Source: Kovacikia minuta CCNUW1 (lineage in GTDB: Bacteria; Cyanobacteriota; Cyanobacteriia; Leptolyngbyales; Leptolyngbyaceae). From it: a DNA stretch of 64,000 bases. The stretch spans positions 992,001 to 1,056,000 of the forward strand of contig NZ_CP083582.1 of the NCBI RefSeq assembly GCF_020091585.1, written 5' to 3'. The notes beneath the pieces were generated by a model. The model was not told the DNA's origin, searched no databases, and saw nothing but the letters and a program-made list of their open reading frames with translations. Of the stretch, positions 19,159 to 27,956 are shown in pieces. A program made the translations under genes and the position numbers. How positions within the stretch are numbered: the stretch's first letter is position 1; each line of letters starts with the position of its first letter.

Positions 19159-19845
19159 ATGTCTACGCTGTTTGATTTAGTTGTAAAGGGCGGTCCAACC
19201 ATGATTCCGATGGTGGGTCTGTCGATCGCTACCGTTTCGTGTGCGCTGGAGCGTGGATGGTTTTGGTTTCAGCTCATGCAGGGGGAAGAGCGGGTTGCCC
19301 ATGATGTATTGGAGGCATCCCGCTACAGCCTGGAAGAGGCGCGGGCAATTGCTGAACAGCACCAATCTACTCCGATCGGGCGGTTTTTGCTGGCTCCTTT
19401 GAGGCTTAACCAACCCACCCCCGAAACCTTTAACCTGGCATTGGAAGCGGCAGGGGAGCAGGAATTCGTCCAGATGCGAAAGGGCGATAAGCTGCTGGAA
19501 ACGGTCGTAGCGATCGCCCCCTTGCTGGGGCTGTTGGGAACGGTGACCGGGTTGATTGTGACATTCATGAACCTGAACATTGGTGGGAGTGCAGCAGGGG
19601 GGGCAGGGGATGTGTCAAAGGCAGCCGGAGGGATTGCCGAAGCTTTGATTACGACTGCCAGCGGAATGATTGTGGCGATCGTGGCACTGGCAGCTTTTCG
19701 GGTTTCTGTGACCCTACAAACACGCCAAATGGATTATTTTTCTAAAGTCGGCAGTGAATTGGAATTGATTTATCGGCAGGCGTGGTACGAACCAACGATC
19801 GGAGAGGGGCTGCGACCTGAACCTGTCATTTCCTCAAGATCATGA
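19159..19845 (+). CDS. exbB: ExbB/TolQ/MotA family proton channel protein
   Basis: 228 residues. The first transmembrane helix is MIPMVGLSIATVSCALERGW, followed by a cytoplasmic loop, then two helices with the family motif: ETVVAIAPLLGLLGTVTGLI and AGGIAEALITTASGMIVAIV. ExbB with ExbD forms the proton-driven motor of TonB systems in the inner membrane. Its stop overlaps the exbD ATG. Two TonB-like genes lie just beyond exbD in the opposite orientation. Confidence 0.92.
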   Translation: MSTLFDLVVKGGPTMIPMVGLSIATVSCALERGWFWFQLMQGEERVAHDVLEASRYSLEEARAIAEQHQSTPIGRFLLAPLRLNQPTPETFNLALEAAGEQEFVQMRKGDKLLETVVAIAPLLGLLGTVTGLIVTFMNLNIGGSAAGGAGDVSKAAGGIAEALITTASGMIVAIVALAAFRVSVTLQTRQMDYFSKVGSELELIYRQAWYEPTIGEGLRPEPVISSRS

Positions 19846-20249
19846 AATTCAAATCTCAGAAGCAAGGTTCACAGATGCCAGAGGTAAATCTGGTGCCGAT
19901 GATGGATGTGATCATGGTGATCCTGACCTTCTTCATCATTGTCTCCATGACCTTGACCAATTTTCAGGCGGTTGAGGTGCCGCTCCCCAGCACGGATAAA
20001 GGGGTTAGCCAGGACAAACCTTCAGAACCGATGATTATTGGGATGAATCGGCAGGGTCAGGTTTTGCTGAATAACCAGGTCTTAGGTGAAACCCAACTGG
20101 CGCAGCAAATTGTGTCCTATCTAGAGAAAAATCCGAAGGGGACAGTGGTGCTGAAGGCGGACAAGGGATTGCAGTATGAGAAGGTGGTTCAGGTGTTGGG
20201 AACCCTGCGCGATGTGGGGGGCGATCGGGTTTCGCTGGCGATCGAGTAA
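19842..20249 (+). CDS. exbD: ExbD/TolR family biopolymer transport protein
   Basis: 135 residues: MPEVNLVPMMDVIMVILTFF IIVS contains the single transmembrane helix with the functional Asp in PMMDV. A periplasmic domain follows (VLLNNQVLGETQLAQQIVSY, VVLKADKGLQYEKVVQVLGT). It is coupled by a 4-base overlap to exbB and ends 11 bp from the tail of the convergent TonB-like gene. Confidence 0.92.
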   Translation: MKFKSQKQGSQMPEVNLVPMMDVIMVILTFFIIVSMTLTNFQAVEVPLPSTDKGVSQDKPSEPMIIGMNRQGQVLLNNQVLGETQLAQQIVSYLEKNPKGTVVLKADKGLQYEKVVQVLGTLRDVGGDRVSLAIE

Positions 20250-20260
20250 CGACCTCAGTT

Positions 20261-21265
20261 TCATCGTGGATCTTTCAACCACACGGAAATAATGGTTCCA
20301 GATACTCCCTGGGCGGGAACCAGACTCAGATAAACCCTGGTTGATCCCTTCTTCAATTGGTAAAGCGGTCCGTTACCAAAGTTCCCTACAGGAGAAACTT
20401 CCTCAAAAATTCCTTTCAGTTGTGGGTTCAGCCGTTGGTAAAGGGAATCGGGTGTATCCCCAGGTACGATACTGGGATTTCCATCCAGATTGGGGCGACC
20501 CTCTGGAACCGCATCTGGGTCGGCTGAAGGTTTGAAGAACAACTCAGGTTGGGCAAAGTTCTCTCGTTTGGCAGTGTTAGTTGCGGATGGGTCATTGGGG
20601 TCTGCTTCCGGTACAAATTCGGCAATCATCTGATACAGTTCTGGCGGTACCACAACGGCTCCTCGGAGCGCTTCCAGATCTTTCACAGGCTGCTCAGCTA
20701 AGATGTAAACCGTTGTGGGTGCGTCATCCAGAATGGTCAAATATCCCTGTTTCCCGCCTTTGGTAAACCGAAGCACCTTTCGACCTGGGCTGTCTGTTTC
20801 TAAAGCCATCTGGTATTTTTTTGCGGGAAGCGCCTTTTTGAAGTGATCAGCCACCGCCGCAATTCCGGCAGGGGCAATTCGGCAGTTATCGCCGAGACCG
20901 CGATCGAAACAATCAGGTGTAGAAGGAGAAAAGTGAGGAAAATCAGCAAATGGATTATTTTGCTGAGGAGCACCCCCCGGTGTTGCTGGTTTGGGTGAGG
21001 CAGCAGGAACGGGAGACTTGGGGCGGTTTGCAGCTTTTGGAAGTTGCCGTTTAATCTGGGGACGCAGCTTCGGGGCAGCAGCTTTGGGAAGCTGGGTAAT
21101 TTTAACGGCTGCTTTCTCGTCCTGCTTGGGCTTTGGTTTTTGCTCCGATGAAAGGGGCGCAAACAGCAACAGGGCGTGTAATCCCAGTGCAATGAACAGC
21201 ATCGGGCGCAGCAATTTTCGCAGCGGCACAGGCAATGCTTTGACGATTGATGGATTCCCAGACAC
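20261..21265 (-). CDS. TonB-like membrane-anchored protein, long paralogue
   Basis: 334 residues. An inner-membrane anchor (LLRPMLFIALGLHALLLFAP) is followed by a Lys/Pro-rich rod (KPKQDEKAAVKITQLPKAAA, PKSPVPAASPKPATPGGAPQ), as in TonB. The C-terminal region (GDTPDSLYQRLNPQLKGIFE, GPLYQLKKGSTRVYLSLVPA) is not the classical TonB domain but is shared with the upstream paralogue. It has an extra middle domain of about 100 residues (FDRGLGDNCRIAPAGIAAVA onward). It starts 3 bp after the stop of the paralogue: one operon. Role as energy transducer for ExbBD is inferred. Confidence 0.7.
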   Translation of the reverse strand: MSGNPSIVKALPVPLRKLLRPMLFIALGLHALLLFAPLSSEQKPKPKQDEKAAVKITQLPKAAAPKLRPQIKRQLPKAANRPKSPVPAASPKPATPGGAPQQNNPFADFPHFSPSTPDCFDRGLGDNCRIAPAGIAAVADHFKKALPAKKYQMALETDSPGRKVLRFTKGGKQGYLTILDDAPTTVYILAEQPVKDLEALRGAVVVPPELYQMIAEFVPEADPNDPSATNTAKRENFAQPELFFKPSADPDAVPEGRPNLDGNPSIVPGDTPDSLYQRLNPQLKGIFEEVSPVGNFGNGPLYQLKKGSTRVYLSLVPAQGVSGTIISVWLKDPR

Positions 21266-21268
21266 CTG

Positions 21269-22111
21269 CTAACGACCTGTTTTGTTTGTTTTTGGATCTT
21301 TCAACCACACAGACACGATCGCCCCAATTTTTCCCTTCGCAGGCACAAGGCTCAAATAAGCGGTGTAGTTGCCTTTTTTCAGCTTGTAAAGAGGCCCGCC
21401 CCCGTAGTTGCCCGCTGGTGCAACCGCTTCAAAAATATTTTTGAGGGGTTGGTCGAAATAGGTCTGGTAGAAGAACTCCGGTTCCTCCCCTGGTGCATAC
21501 AGGGGGGAACTATCGAGTCCAGGCAAGGGTTCTGGAACCGCATCCGGCTCGGTTGTGGGTTGGAAGAACAATTCCCTGTTGATCAATTCTGATGTTGCAA
21601 CATTGGTAAATGCCGGATCGAGTTTATCTGGCACAGGAAGATCGGCTAACAGTTCGTATAGCGCCTGGGCAGGATCTACCTGAGGGGCTGTGGTTGTGCT
21701 GGAAGGTGTGGTTTCCTGGGAACTGCCGCTGGGCTTGACCGATGCGGGAAGTGATCCCGGTTGAAGGTTGGGGAGGGAAGAAGCGGAAGGTGTGGACGCG
21801 ATCGCAGCGGTTGAACTGCTCGATGCAGGGGTTGCCGATGAAAGGGACGATTGGGCAGGTAGCCTGCGTGCTTTGGCAGAGGAAAGTTTAACCGTAGAAC
21901 CGGGTTTCGCTGCGGTGGGTTTGGCAGTGGGTACCTGGGTGATCCTGAGGGGATCTTTCTTATCGTCTGGTTCTTTAGGTTTTTGCTCCGATGGCAGCGG
22001 CACGAACAACAACACCGCATGGAGTCCCAGTGCCAAAAACAACATGGGGCGGAGCAACATCCGCACTAGAGAAGGGACTGGTTTTGACTTTTGAACGCTG
22101 ATAGTGGTCAT
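21269..22111 (-). CDS. TonB-like membrane-anchored protein, short paralogue
   Basis: 280 residues. N-terminal anchor LLRPMLFLALGLHAVLLFVP is nearly identical to the downstream paralogue, followed by a Pro/Ser/Thr-rich linker and the common C-terminal domain (ELFFQPTTEPDAVPEPLPGL, GPLYKLKKGNYTAYLSLVPA, IVSVWLKDP). It lacks the middle domain of the long form. It is the first gene of the two-gene operon, convergent with exbBD. A tandem duplication is evident. Confidence 0.7.
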   Translation of the reverse strand: MTTISVQKSKPVPSLVRMLLRPMLFLALGLHAVLLFVPLPSEQKPKEPDDKKDPLRITQVPTAKPTAAKPGSTVKLSSAKARRLPAQSSLSSATPASSSSTAAIASTPSASSLPNLQPGSLPASVKPSGSSQETTPSSTTTAPQVDPAQALYELLADLPVPDKLDPAFTNVATSELINRELFFQPTTEPDAVPEPLPGLDSSPLYAPGEEPEFFYQTYFDQPLKNIFEAVAPAGNYGGGPLYKLKKGNYTAYLSLVPAKGKIGAIVSVWLKDPKTNKTGR

Positions 22112-22857
22112 TGCTTAAAGTTCAAGCGTGCGGAGGTTGGCAAGAAAGTTTTGAATGATGAAAATAACCCGTTCCATTGATCCCGGAACCCCTCTTCCCC
22201 AATATTCAAATCCAGCAAATTCAAATCCAGTAAAGTTCAAATCCAATCATTTCAAATGTCAGCGATCGCCTAACTGGCAACTTTAACGCACTCGTCACTT
22301 CAAGGAATTCTGACTTAAAGACTTTGATCTGTGTTCGATCCTTTGAGGTTCCAGTTTCAATGGTGCCTCTAGCCTAGGCATTTAGATCACCCTGACTTTA
22401 TCAAATAAGTGAATTGAATCATCGATTGATCGCCAGTATTTGACGCAATCACTCACCATTACCCAATTCCAACATCTCTCTTTCAAGAGTAGCATCTACT
22501 TTCTCAAATATACGCTCAACAGCTCTTGTGGCGATTTCAAATCTCCGTTTTGCGGGCACTATTTGTAATCCAAACTACATTTAATTCTAATCACATCGCC
22601 ATTTTTCTATGAATCCCTTCAAGTCTAAATATATACCTGAAAAACCAGACTTATTTTGGGGTGCGATCGCTGAAATCTAGACCTAATAAAGCAATTTGCT
22701 CTCAGGGAAAATGTAAAAAATTCCGACCTTAAACAAATGTTTAACTAACCTTAACTGTCCATTATTTTTCCGTTTGTTTTCACTTAACACCTTAGGTTGT
22801 AGGGTTAGTTTGTCATGGTGATTTTAGCAGTCAGTCTTTGTGTGAGGACAAGACAAA
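22112..22857. other. Long intergenic region between the TonB-like operon and pstS
   Basis: 746 bases with no supported gene. Near 22205-22250 the short unit TTCAAATCCAG occurs three to four times. The right part is AT-rich and holds the Pho-box cluster listed separately. The promoters of both divergent operons must lie here. Confidence 0.55.
22728..22757 (+). promoter_or_regulatory. Triple Pho box upstream of pstS
   Basis: Three 8-mers, CTTAAACA, GTTTAACT and CTTAACTG, each start 11 bases apart with 3-base spacers. The cyanobacterial SphR (PhoB) box is a direct repeat of a PyTTAAPyPy(T/A)-type 8-mer with the same 3-base spacing. It lies about 100 bp before the pstS start, so phosphate-starvation control is inferred. 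Confidence 0.75.
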
Positions 22858-23892
22858 ATGGCATTCTCAGCAACCATTCGCCGGGCTGTTGCTGCTTCGG
22901 CGGTAACAGTAGCGATCGCGGTAAGTCCTGTTTTAACGGCAATCGCCCAAGCCGTGTCGCTTAGTGGCGCAGGAGCAACTTTCCCGGTTCCCCTCTATGA
23001 GCGGTATATTGCCGAATTTAAGAAGAAAAATCCAGATATTAGTGTCAGTTATCAGGGTGTGGGGAGCGGTGCCGGAATTCGTCAGGTGATTCAAGGAACG
23101 GTGCAATTTGGTGGTAGTGATGCTGCCATGACCGATGACGAAATGGCTAAAGTCAAGGGTGGTGTGTTATTGGTACCCACGGCTGGAGGTGCCGTAGCCG
23201 TGGTCTACAACCTTCCTAGTGTTTCCAGTCTCAAGTTGTCTAGCAAAACGCTTCCCGAAATTTTTGGTGGACGCATCAAGAAATGGAATGATCCCCGAAT
23301 CGTGGCAGATAATCCTGGTGTTAGTCTGCCCGACTCAGAAATCAAAACAGTTGTGCGGGCAGACGGTAGCGGTACAACCTTTATCTTTACAAACCACCTT
23401 GCTACTATTAGCCCCTACTTTAAGGGAAGAGTGGGGGTCGGAACGGCTCCCAACTGGACTACCAGCCCAATTAAGGGCAGGGGAAACCCCGGTGTTGCCG
23501 CACAGGTCAAAAACGTGGCTGGCAGTATTGGCTACGTAGAGTATGCTTACGCCAAGCAAAATAACCTCCAGCTTGCCTCTGTACAGAACAAAAAAGGTGA
23601 GTTTGTCGCTCCTTCTTTAGAAGCAGCGAATAAGGCGCTATCGACAATCAAATTTCCCGACAATTACCGCGTATTCGTTGGGAACCCAGAGGATGGTTAT
23701 CCGATCGTCGGGTTGACCTGGCTATTGGTCTACAAACAGTACCCTAATCCTGAGCAGGCGACCGCGATCAAAAAGTGGGTTGAGTGGGTTCTCAGTGAGG
23801 GGCAAGAACTGAATGGAACACTCGATTACACCCGTATTCCCGACAGTACGGCAAAAGAAGTGATTCAGAGGGTTCAGAGCGAAGTGAAGTAA
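22858..23892 (+). CDS. pstS: Phosphate ABC transporter substrate-binding protein PstS
   Basis: 344 residues. Signal peptide with cleavage likely after LTAIAQA; no lipobox, so a free periplasmic protein. Ligand-site motifs of PstS are present: LSGAGATFPVPLYERYIAEF, YQGVGSGAGIRQV, FGGSDAAM, VVRADGSGTTFIF, GSIGYVEYAYA. It binds orthophosphate for the PstCAB permease encoded downstream. A triple Pho box precedes it, so phosphate-starvation induction is expected. Confidence 0.96.
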   Translation: MAFSATIRRAVAASAVTVAIAVSPVLTAIAQAVSLSGAGATFPVPLYERYIAEFKKKNPDISVSYQGVGSGAGIRQVIQGTVQFGGSDAAMTDDEMAKVKGGVLLVPTAGGAVAVVYNLPSVSSLKLSSKTLPEIFGGRIKKWNDPRIVADNPGVSLPDSEIKTVVRADGSGTTFIFTNHLATISPYFKGRVGVGTAPNWTTSPIKGRGNPGVAAQVKNVAGSIGYVEYAYAKQNNLQLASVQNKKGEFVAPSLEAANKALSTIKFPDNYRVFVGNPEDGYPIVGLTWLLVYKQYPNPEQATAIKKWVEWVLSEGQELNGTLDYTRIPDSTAKEVIQRVQSEVK

Positions 23893-23930
23893 AAGAGTGT
23901 ACCCCATCTGTGTCGGTTGGGTTGAAGGAT

Positions 23931-23960
23931 GAAACCCAACACCCCAAAACGTTGGGTTTC
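23931..23960. repeat. Perfect inverted repeat between pstS and the porin gene
   Basis: GAAACCCAAC, a 10-base loop, then GTTGGGTTTC. A further copy CTCAACCCAACCTAC follows and a partial copy (GGTTGGGTT) precedes. No T tract follows, so it is not a standard terminator. It may be a dispersed cyanobacterial repeat or an mRNA-stability hairpin that sets pstS above downstream expression. Confidence 0.7.
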
Positions 23961-24057
23961 GCAAACTCAACCCAACCTACAAAAGCAATTCAGGATAGGG
24001 AGCTAACTTATTCTCCGGTCAAATATAGTTTTTAGGCGTGATGTGAGGACTGAAATA

Positions 24058-25697
24058 ATGTTGCGTTTTTCTTTAAGTTCTTTATGGTTGACGCCGATTC
24101 TTCTGGGGGCGACCACCTTCGCCGCGGTTGCTTCCGATCGCACGCCCACAATCCAGGATGTTGCGAACTATCGGGAAGATCTGGTCGAGGACAATGGACA
24201 GGTGACCTCTGTTTCCCAACTCACTGATGTTCGTCCTACGGACTGGGCATTCCAGGCACTCCAATCATTAGTCGAACGCTACGGCTGTATTGTGGGCTAT
24301 CCCGACAAGACCTACCGGGGCAACCGTGCCCTCAGCCGCTACGAATTTGCTGCTGGGGTCAACGCCTGCTTAGACCGGATCAACGAACTCCTGGCAGCCG
24401 CTACCGCTGACCTGGTGCGCAAGGAAGACCTGATTGCCCTGCAAAAACTCCAGGAAGAGTTTGCTGCCGAACTGGCTGCCCTCCGGGGACAGGTGGATGC
24501 CCTCGAAGCCCGCACCGCCACCCTGGAGAAGCAACAATTCTCCACTACCACCAAACTCAACGGTGAGGTAATTTTTGCCGTTGCCGATACCTTTGGCGAT
24601 GCAGCCACCCGCAACGGCAGCAACAGGTTCATCACGACAGGTACCCCCGCCCGCCGGATCAACCGGGATGACAATACAAATGCGATTTTTACTGATCGGG
24701 TACGGCTCTCGTTTGACACCAGCTTCACGGGTAAAGATCGGTTGCGCACCCGGTTGAATGCTCGTAACGTGACGCCCTTCAGTGGTGCCTTGACGGGTAC
24801 CAACATGACCCGCCTGTCCTTTGATGGCAATGAGGGAAATGCCGTTGGTGTCGATAAGCTGTACTACCGTTTCAACGTCGGAGATAACTTGCGGATTCAG
24901 ATTGATGCCATCAACGATGAAGTCTACGACGCCTTGATCACCAGTCTCAGCCCGTTTGAGAGCAGCGGGAGTGGGTCAATCTCTCGGTTCGGACGATGCA
25001 ATCCGGTGCTACGGGTGAACAACCCTGGAATTTCGGGGTCAGCGGGGGTTACCTTTGCCTACAAGTTCAGTGATGTTTTCCGGTTGGAGGGAGGCTACCT
25101 GTCGGATACCGCCAGCAATGACCCGAGTCCCAGGAATGGGTTGTTCAACGGTGCTTACACGGGGATCGGACAGCTGGTGTTTACGCCTGGGAATTTTACC
25201 TTCGGGGTGAACTACTCCCACTCCTACTACCCAGGGGGAGATGTGAACCTGACTGGGAGTACAGGCAGCACCTTTTCTAGCAATCCGTTTGGACAGGTTG
25301 CCACCTCAGCAGATACGGTCGGTGGCACGATCCAGTATAAGTTCAGCCCTCAGTTCATTCTGGGTGGGTGGGCGGGGCATCCTTTGCCCATCGGCGCTCC
25401 AACAGTGATGAGGCAACGGTGCTGAATGCGGCGGTGTACGCGGCATTCCCTGACTTTGGCAAGGAAGGGAACTTGTTGGGAATTATGGCAGGGTTGCCGC
25501 CCCGGGTGATTGATAATGATGTTGCCAATCGGGAGGACCGGGAAGCGTATTCCGTGCATCTGGAGGCGTTCTATCGGTACCGGATTACGGACAACATTTC
25601 GCTTACCCCCGGTCTGTTTGTGATTCTCAATCCAGAGAACAATGCTCGCAACGATACTCAGTTCGTTGGAGTCCTGAGAACCACTTTTACCTTCTAA
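24058..25697 (+). CDS. SLH-domain porin (OprB/iron-uptake-porin family), apparent -1 frameshift
   Basis: Signal peptide (LWLTPILLGATTFAAVAS), an SLH domain (VSQLTDVRPTDWAFQALQSL, IVGYPDKTYRGNRALSRYEF), a coiled-coil (ELAALRGQVDALEARTATLE), then a beta-barrel ending in the terminal strand GVLRTTFTF. This is the usual plan of cyanobacterial outer-membrane porins anchored to peptidoglycan. The first frame ends at 25425; adding one G at the G4 run 25374-25377 gives WAGASFAHRRSNSDEATVLN and one protein of about 546 residues. ATG at 24058 has AGGA upstream. It is placed between pstS and pstC, so a phosphate-responsive porin is inferred. Confidence 0.85.
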
Positions 25698-25837
25698 GTT
25701 GCCTCACACCGCACTTGGGGTGCCTCCTTGTTGGGGGTGCCCCTTCGTTATAAATTTTGAATTTTGAGCGATGGATTTTGAATTGGTCATTGGTCACTGG
25801 CCAATATGAACGACCACTTACCACCTATCACCTAACA

Positions 25838-26833
25838 ATGACTGACAATCTCCAAGGTGAGTCAAGCGGCGATCGCCCCCCTACTGATTTTGAGCAGATC
25901 GGCTCCGAGATTTTAGCCACGGGTCAATTCGATGTCTGGGTGAGCCAGGGATTTGGTTGGTTGGTGGCTGGAATTGCGGGGTTAACCACCCTGCTTCTGT
26001 TCTGGATTGGGTGGGTGATTTTTGAACGGGCGCAACCTGCAATTCAAGCTTTTGGCTGGGGATTTTTGACCAGTCAGGAGTGGAATATTATTGATTTGAA
26101 ATTTGGAGCGCTGCCTTACATCTACGGAACCCTGGTCAGCTCGGCGATCGCTTTGATCCTGGCAGTGCCCATTGGGTTAGCGGCTGCCCTCGTTACCAGC
26201 GAAAAATTTTTACCCCCCTGGGTGCGATCGCCCCTGGCATTTGTGATTGAGCTGATTGCCGCCATTCCCAGTGTCATCATTGGGTTGTGGGGCATCTTTG
26301 TCCTGATTCCGGTGATGCAGCCGATTCAACTCTGGCTATACAAAAATTTCAGCCAGTTTCCCCTGTTCAGTACGGAACCCTTTGGACCGGGCATGCTTGT
26401 TGCAGGGGTAATTCTGGCGATTATGATTCTGCCCACGATCGCTGCCATCAGTCGGGATGTGCTGCTGGCAGTGCCCTCCGATTTGCGAACCGCTTCTATG
26501 GCGCTAGGGGCAACCCGCTGGGAAACCATCTTTCGGGTGCTGCTTCCAACCGCAGTCTCCGGAGTTTTGGGGGCAGCAATTCTGGGGTTAGGCCGTGCCC
26601 TGGGAGAAACAATGGCAGTCACAATGGTAATCGGCAACTCTGCCCAGATCAGCCCGTCTTTACTGAATCTGGCATACACAATTCCAGCAGTGCTGGCAAA
26701 TGAGTTTGCGGAAGCCCTGGATGATCTTCACATTGGGGCATTGATGTATCTGGCATTAATTTTGTTCGGCTTGACTCTGGCAGTCAATGTGGCGGCTGTT
26801 TTCATGGTGCGGGTGCTGAATCATGGAAGATAA
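25838..26833 (+). CDS. pstC: Phosphate ABC transporter permease PstC
   Basis: About 331 residues from the ATG at 25838 (MTDNLQGESSGDRPPTDFEQ); the frame is open further upstream but that part is a heptamer-rich stretch. Six transmembrane helices; the permease signature is DLRTASMALGATRWETIFRV LLPTAVSGVLGAAILGLGRA LGETMAV. It forms the membrane channel with PstA. It overlaps pstA by 11 bases. Confidence 0.95.
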   Translation: MTDNLQGESSGDRPPTDFEQIGSEILATGQFDVWVSQGFGWLVAGIAGLTTLLLFWIGWVIFERAQPAIQAFGWGFLTSQEWNIIDLKFGALPYIYGTLVSSAIALILAVPIGLAAALVTSEKFLPPWVRSPLAFVIELIAAIPSVIIGLWGIFVLIPVMQPIQLWLYKNFSQFPLFSTEPFGPGMLVAGVILAIMILPTIAAISRDVLLAVPSDLRTASMALGATRWETIFRVLLPTAVSGVLGAAILGLGRALGETMAVTMVIGNSAQISPSLLNLAYTIPAVLANEFAEALDDLHIGALMYLALILFGLTLAVNVAAVFMVRVLNHGR

Positions 26834-27710
26834 TTTCAACCCGGATTTAAGGGATTTGATCAGCCCCCTCCCCCTGGGGCGATCGCTCTTTAGCGCAGGC
26901 ATGACAGCAATCGCCTTCCTGCTAACGGGGTTAGCCCTGTTACCCCTGCTGGCAATTCTGGCAAAAATTCTAATTGAAGGCGTCCCCCATCTGTCGTGGG
27001 AAGTGTTTACCTCCTTGCCCGCCCCAGTTGGTTCCCAGGGAGAGCCAAACGGCTTTGCCAACGCCATTCTTGGCACACTAATCATGGTTGGAATCGGTGC
27101 CGTTTTAAGCATTCCGATCGGGGTGCTGACCGCGATCTACCTGGCTGAGTTTGGCAAAGGGAAGCCGATCGCCTCTATCCTCCGCTTTATGGTGACGATT
27201 TTGAGCGGAGTTCCATCGATCGTGGTTGGGGTGTTTGCCTACGGGGTAATTGTTCTGACCTTCAAGGGTTTTTCAGCACTGGCAGGGGGCTTTGCCCTGG
27301 CAATTGTGATGTTGCCCGTTGTTACACTGGCAACGGAAGAAGCCCTCAAACTGGTTCCCACACCCCAACGACTTGCCTCCGCAGCCCTGGGCGCAAACCC
27401 ACTCCAGACGACGTTCCGCATTGTTGTTGCAACTGCCCTCCCAGGAATTACAACTGGGGTGCTGCTGGCGGTTGCCCGTGCTGCTGGCGAAACCGCTCCC
27501 CTCATCTTTACTGCCCTGTTTACCCAAAACTGGCCCGAAGGTTTACTCAAGCCTGCTCCTTCCCTCTCTGTTCTGATTTACAATTACGCCAATTCCGCCT
27601 TTGTCGAACAAAACCAGATGGCATGGAGTGCATCCGCAATTCTGGTAGGTATGGTTCTGTTATTTAACATTCTGTCTCGCCTGGTTATAAACAGACGACT
27701 GGAAAAATAA
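26823..27710 (+). CDS. pstA: Phosphate ABC transporter permease PstA
   Basis: 295 residues; ATG at 26823 inside the end of pstC. Six transmembrane helices with the PstA signature ASAALGANPLQTTFRIVVAT ALPGITTGVLLAVARAAGET APL, and the SGVPSIVVGVFAYG segment. It pairs with PstC. The pstB gene follows after 246 bp that hold heptamer repeats and an intact MITE. Confidence 0.95.
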   Translation: MEDNFNPDLRDLISPLPLGRSLFSAGMTAIAFLLTGLALLPLLAILAKILIEGVPHLSWEVFTSLPAPVGSQGEPNGFANAILGTLIMVGIGAVLSIPIGVLTAIYLAEFGKGKPIASILRFMVTILSGVPSIVVGVFAYGVIVLTFKGFSALAGGFALAIVMLPVVTLATEEALKLVPTPQRLASAALGANPLQTTFRIVVATALPGITTGVLLAVARAAGETAPLIFTALFTQNWPEGLLKPAPSLSVLIYNYANSAFVEQNQMAWSASAILVGMVLLFNILSRLVINRRLEK

Positions 27711-27829
27711 GTGGTGGGTGATAGGTGGCAGGGCAAGGGAAAGGATGAAGCCTACAACAACACAGAGAGCAGAGGCAGAAGATTAAAAAGTGAAAAGAAA
27801 AACAGCGAACGCAAGGGAGATGGAGCGTG

Positions 27830-27928
27830 ATACCAAATAAATAGTCTTCATGGTACATCAACATCCTATAGGGGCGTTTGGCCAAACGCCCCTACCCGAT
27901 TGGCCGCGTTTTCAATTCAAATTGGTAC
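27830..27928 (-). mobile_element. Intact MITE-like palindromic element between pstA and pstB
   Basis: 99 bp with terminal inverted repeats ATACCAAAT...ATTTG...GGTA(C/T). The centre is a 24-base perfect palindrome with core GGGCGTTTGGCCAAACGCCC at about 27871-27894. It is the reverse-complement relative of the split copy at 12117/13518. It has no coding capacity. In the transcript it would form a strong hairpin between pstA and pstB. Confidence 0.82.
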
Positions 27929-27956
27929 GAAATCAATCACGAATGATAAATGACAA

